A DNA stretch of 9,473 nt, from contig CAMCQL010000057.1 in assembly GCA_945877005.1 (NCBI GenBank), positions 1 to 9,473 on the forward strand, given 5' to 3'. The stretch's first letter is position 1, and every line of letters begins with the position of its first letter. The DNA is from Chryseobacterium gleum (GTDB lineage: Bacteria; Bacteroidota; Bacteroidia; Flavobacteriales_D; Crocinitomicaceae). Positions 7,027 through 9,473 of this stretch are shown here, one piece after another. The translations under genes were made by a program, and so were the position numbers. The notes below the pieces were generated by a model, which saw nothing but the letters and a program-made list of their open reading frames with translations, was not told the origin of the DNA and searched no databases.

Positions 7027-7058
7027 TTTGCAGTTTATGAAATAAGCCCTTATATTTG
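7027..7058 (+). promoter_or_regulatory. Predicted Bacteroidota-type promoter of the Ig-repeat surface protein
   Basis: TTTG (7027-7030) is followed after 20 nt by TATATTTG (7051-7058), a full match to the TAnnTTTG -7 element and the same spacing as the suf-facing promoter. Transcription would begin near 7063-7066, giving a leader of roughly 90 nt before the ATG at 7155. No Shine-Dalgarno motif precedes that ATG; the sequence there is T/A only. Confidence 0.65.
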
Positions 7059-7154
7059 ATATTCGAAACAACTAAGCTGTAGCAACTTTTTATTTTGCGT
7101 TACGTTTATACTATAGTTATATTATTAGATTGAATTTTATATTATTTATATATT

Positions 7155-9473
7155 ATGATAAGATTTTTACTAGGAGAAAATAAATTAAAAATTTTCACTT
7201 TTATTTTTATCATCTTTTCTTTTTTTGTTTCGTATAACTCTTACGGGCAGATTAAGGCAGTGACAATTATTAAACCAATTACAAGCATTTGTCCGCAAAA
7301 AGATGTTGTCTTAGAAATGCGAATTTCTAATGAAGCTAACACTTCTGTTTCACTGAATGGGGTGAATTTGCATTTAGATGTTTTTGATCAAAATTCTAAT
7401 TTGTATTTATCTATTGATACAACATTAACATCAGGTAGCATGATAAAAAAATCTGTTAAGGATTTTATTATTACTCAAAAAGCTGATTTTTTAAAATTAG
7501 GAATTTTTACTTACAAAATGTCAGCATCACTTCCTACTGATACAAAAACGGGATATGATAATGAAGATGAAACGATTGCAGTAATAGGAAATGAGCTAAC
7601 TTTATTGGCTGGAGATGGTCAAAAAATATGTTTAGGTGAGAATATATCCTCCATTATTTATCAAGGTGGTGGGATTACAGACTTAATTAGTGTTGCTTCC
7701 CTTCCAAATGGATTAATTTCTAATTATGATGCAGGATCTAATCAATTTACTATTTCTGGAAAACCTTCTATTTCAGGTAATTATAATTTTAATGTTACAG
7801 CTTCAGGTACTTGTCCACAAGATCCTGATGGCATTAAACATGATTCTATACTGAAAGTAAGTTTACTTGTAAAGGCGCTTCCTGACGTTTCAATTACAGG
7901 TAGTAAAACTTTGTGCGTTAATGAAACATCTCAATTGTCTCCAGTTTCAGGAGGTACTTGGATTTCAAGTGATCTTTCAGTTGCTACTGTAACAAGCCCG
8001 GCAGGCTTAGTGACTGCTAAATCAGCAGGTAAAGTAGTTTTCACTTTTTCAAGTTCAAGTTCAACATGTTCTGCAAAAACAGATTCTATAAGAGTTATTG
8101 GCCGACCTTTTGTTGAAGCAATTACTGGCAATGCTTCAGTATGTAAAAATGCATCAATTGATTTATCTAGCGCAACTTCAGGGGGAGCGTGGACGAGTAG
8201 TCTACCATCAAAAGCATCTGTTACTTTAAAATTAGATAATGGGAGTAGTTCTGTAGCAACAGTGAAGGGATTGATAGATGGAGCCCCAAATCCCGTTATA
8301 AGTTATACGGTTACTGTGAATGGTTGTTCTACAACAAAAACAAAAACAATTTCAGTATCTGCATTACCTTCTCTTACTAAATCATTTTCAACTACTGGAA
8401 AAGACACTGTATGCATTAATAATTCCATTAACCTTCAGAATTCTACAATCGGAGGGAATTGGAGTGTTAAGGATGCTTCAATTGCTACTGTAAACTCTGC
8501 GGGGCTTAATAATATTGCTCAAATTTCTGGTTTAATCCTAGGTAAAACTGAAGTCTATTATTCAAAGAACGATGGTCAATGTTCAAACGTAGATACTTTA
8601 GTGATGAATGTGATTGCGTTGCCCAAAACAGGTGTTTTATCTGGAACAACTTTAATATGTCAAGAAGATACTACTTTTTTTTCAAGTACCATTTTAGGTG
8701 GGAATTGGTCAAGTACCGATCCAAATATTGCAACAATAAATTCACAAACAGGCCAGTTAATTGGTGTTTCTAGTGGATTGGTCTCTATTTATTATACTGT
8801 AAATAATGGCATATGTACAAATTCTGACTCACTGAAAATCACGATAAAACCGTTACCTAACGTAGGTCAAATAAATGGCACGACTAATTTGTGTTTGGGT
8901 ACAACCGTTACTTTTTCGAATACAAATACCACAGGAACATGGAGTTCGAGTAAGCCCGATATCGCTACTGTTAATTCTAATAGTGGACTTGTAACACCAG
9001 TAAAAAAAGGTATTACAACCATCAAATATCTTGTAGTTGAAAATGGATGTTCAGTTCAAAAAACAATTGATGTGAATGTTTTTGAAGTTCCGAGTGTGAG
9101 TCCTATACTTGGTGCAAATAGTATTTGTTTGGGAGATTCTTTAAATTATACAAACGCTTCAAATGGAGGTGTTTGGTCTACTTCAGATCCCTTAATTTTC
9201 AAAGTAAATGGTCAGGGAAAAATAAAAGCATTAAAACAAGGAGCGACTAATTTAAATTATGCATATACAGTAAATGGATGTACTGCAGTTGCAACAAAAA
9301 ATATAACCGTGAATTCATTGCCAAATATCACTAAAGTTACAGATAGAGATCGTTGTGATGCAGGAACAGTTGGTTTAAGTGCAACCTCAAGTGCGGGAAC
9401 AATTCAATGGTATTCCTCTTCAACTGGAGGCACTTCATTAGGAACAGGCACAAGCTTTACCACACCAAGTATT
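7155..9473 (+). CDS. Large secreted Ig-like repeat surface protein, C-terminus outside the window
   Basis: The frame is open from the ATG at 7155 to the window edge, at least 773 codons, with an in-frame TGA at 7131 fixing the start. Residues 1-31 look like a Sec signal peptide: a basic start, the hydrophobic stretch IFTFIFIIFSFFVSY, and probable cleavage after SYG before Gln32. Residues 32-150 form a beta-rich region I do not recognise securely. Residues 159-220 contain a He_PIG-like Ig segment (SLPNGLISN...ISGKPSISGNYNFNVTASG) bracketed by Cys159 and Cys220. Residues 242-721 are six BIG2-like repeats, and from 722 a CHU_C-associated Ig domain begins (IQWYSSSTGGTSLGTG). In Bacteroidota such proteins usually end in a gliding-motility-associated C-terminal sorting domain for type IX secretion. 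An adhesin or surface-layer role is inference. The gene diverges from the suf operon and shows no functional link to it. Confidence 0.88.
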   Translation, partial: MIRFLLGENKLKIFTFIFIIFSFFVSYNSYGQIKAVTIIKPITSICPQKDVVLEMRISNEANTSVSLNGVNLHLDVFDQNSNLYLSIDTTLTSGSMIKKSVKDFIITQKADFLKLGIFTYKMSASLPTDTKTGYDNEDETIAVIGNELTLLAGDGQKICLGENISSIIYQGGGITDLISVASLPNGLISNYDAGSNQFTISGKPSISGNYNFNVTASGTCPQDPDGIKHDSILKVSLLVKALPDVSITGSKTLCVNETSQLSPVSGGTWISSDLSVATVTSPAGLVTAKSAGKVVFTFSSSSSTCSAKTDSIRVIGRPFVEAITGNASVCKNASIDLSSATSGGAWTSSLPSKASVTLKLDNGSSSVATVKGLIDGAPNPVISYTVTVNGCSTTKTKTISVSALPSLTKSFSTTGKDTVCINNSINLQNSTIGGNWSVKDASIATVNSAGLNNIAQISGLILGKTEVYYSKNDGQCSNVDTLVMNVIALPKTGVLSGTTLICQEDTTFFSSTILGGNWSSTDPNIATINSQTGQLIGVSSGLVSIYYTVNNGICTNSDSLKITIKPLPNVGQINGTTNLCLGTTVTFSNTNTTGTWSSSKPDIATVNSNSGLVTPVKKGITTIKYLVVENGCSVQKTIDVNVFEVPSVSPILGANSICLGDSLNYTNASNGGVWSTSDPLIFKVNGQGKIKALKQGATNLNYAYTVNGCTAVATKNITVNSLPNITKVTDRDRCDAGTVGLSATSSAGTIQWYSSSTGGTSLGTGTSFTTPSI
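7878..9317 (+). repeat. Six tandem BIG2-like Ig repeats in the surface protein
   Basis: Protein-level repeats of 75-87 residues start at nucleotides 7878, 8103, 8364, 8619, 8853 and 9087. Four open with Leu-Pro; the second opens with Arg-Pro and the sixth with Val-Pro. The shared plan is a cysteine near position 13-17, a G(G/T)xW(S/T/I)S core, an (I/V)AT(V/I) strand in most copies, a G-rich turn, and a second cysteine, often in NGC, near position 64-75. Cysteine pairs by residue are 254/305, 330/391, 420/476, 502/554, 580/632 and 658/709. The W-S-S...IATV...G pattern fits bacterial Ig-like group 2 domains. Repeats are diverged in both DNA and protein, so recent duplication is unlikely. The second repeat has a roughly 10-residue insertion. 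Confidence 0.85.
9318..9473 (+). other. Start of a CHU_C-associated Ig-like domain (Ig_7 type)
   Basis: Residues 722-773 differ from the six preceding repeats. They have one cysteine (Cys734), then GLSATSSAGTIQWYSSSTGG and a TGTSFTTPSI ending, the pattern of Ig-like domains that precede gliding-motility C-terminal (CHU_C) modules in Bacteroidota surface proteins. The domain is cut by the window edge. It suggests that a type IX secretion sorting domain follows downstream, which cannot be seen here. Confidence 0.7.

Larger units (their letters stand above)
6848..7154. other. Divergent intergenic region between the suf operon and the surface-protein gene
   Basis: These 307 nt separate two oppositely directed transcription units. 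The region is very AT-rich and I see no convincing gene in it. It holds one predicted promoter for each direction, with about 92 nt between their outer boxes. Other items are an inverted repeat inside the suf promoter (6907-6926) and a 10-bp perfect palindrome AAATGCATTT at 7001-7010, just upstream of the rightward promoter. There is no hairpin followed by a T run. The leader of the right-hand gene is about 90 nt, and I see no riboswitch-like fold in it by eye. Confidence 0.7.

Noticed and set aside
7110..7117. ACTATAGT palindrome in the leader of the surface-protein gene
   Set aside because: Eight AT-rich bases with no extension are expected by chance in this composition.
7931..8131. A 66-codon minus-strand open frame inside the surface-protein gene
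   Set aside because: It is antisense to the long open frame with signal peptide and Ig repeats, and it has no motif or promoter of its own.
7878..9317. The tandem repeats considered as a CRISPR array or a recent DNA tandem duplication
   Set aside because: The repetition is at protein level only, with diverged DNA, unit lengths of 225-261 nt, and one continuous reading frame.

Overview
The window looks like a chromosomal segment of an AT-rich member of the Bacteroidota, most likely Flavobacteriales. Three things point there: a sufABCD-SE gene order with a DUF59 protein at the end; start codons that mostly lack a Shine-Dalgarno sequence, with Bacteroidota-type promoters (TTTG, about 20 nt, TAnnTTTG) in the one large intergenic gap; and a secreted Ig-like repeat protein carrying a CHU_C-associated Ig domain. 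The placement below phylum is inference.

Left and centre (1-6847, minus strand): a compact cluster read right to left holds an A-type Fe-S carrier (sufA-like), sufB, sufC, sufD, tlyA, sufS, sufE and a DUF59 gene (sufT-like), then the first 51 codons of fabF running off the left edge. Gaps inside the suf block are 50 nt or less, and the last two suf genes overlap by 4 nt (ATGA). SufS (cysteine desulfurase) and SufE (sulfur shuttle) supply persulfide sulfur, SufB-SufC-SufD is the ATP-driven scaffold on which the cluster is built, the A-type protein carries clusters to clients, and the DUF59 protein probably assists delivery. All catalytic or ligand residues I looked for are present, so the pathway appears intact. 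No SufR/IscR-type regulator is encoded in the window.

The odd member is tlyA, an S4-domain/FtsJ-fold rRNA 2'-O-methyltransferase placed between sufD and sufS. It is the only gene here with a near-perfect Shine-Dalgarno sequence (GGAGGTGA), and that motif is partly embedded in a small hairpin. In a phylum that seldom uses Shine-Dalgarno pairing, this makes tlyA a candidate for gene-specific translational control inside a housekeeping operon.

Middle gap (6848-7154): a divergent intergenic region with two matches to the Bacteroidota promoter consensus, one facing the suf operon and one facing the right-hand gene. A 6-bp inverted repeat sits inside the suf-facing promoter.

Right (7155-9473, plus strand): an open reading frame with no stop before the window edge encodes at least 773 residues of a secreted protein. 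It has a signal peptide, an N-terminal beta-rich region, a He_PIG-like Ig segment, six tandem BIG2-like Ig repeats that each contain a regular cysteine pair, and the beginning of a CHU_C-associated Ig domain. It is probably a large type IX-secreted cell-surface protein or adhesin whose C-terminal part lies beyond the window.
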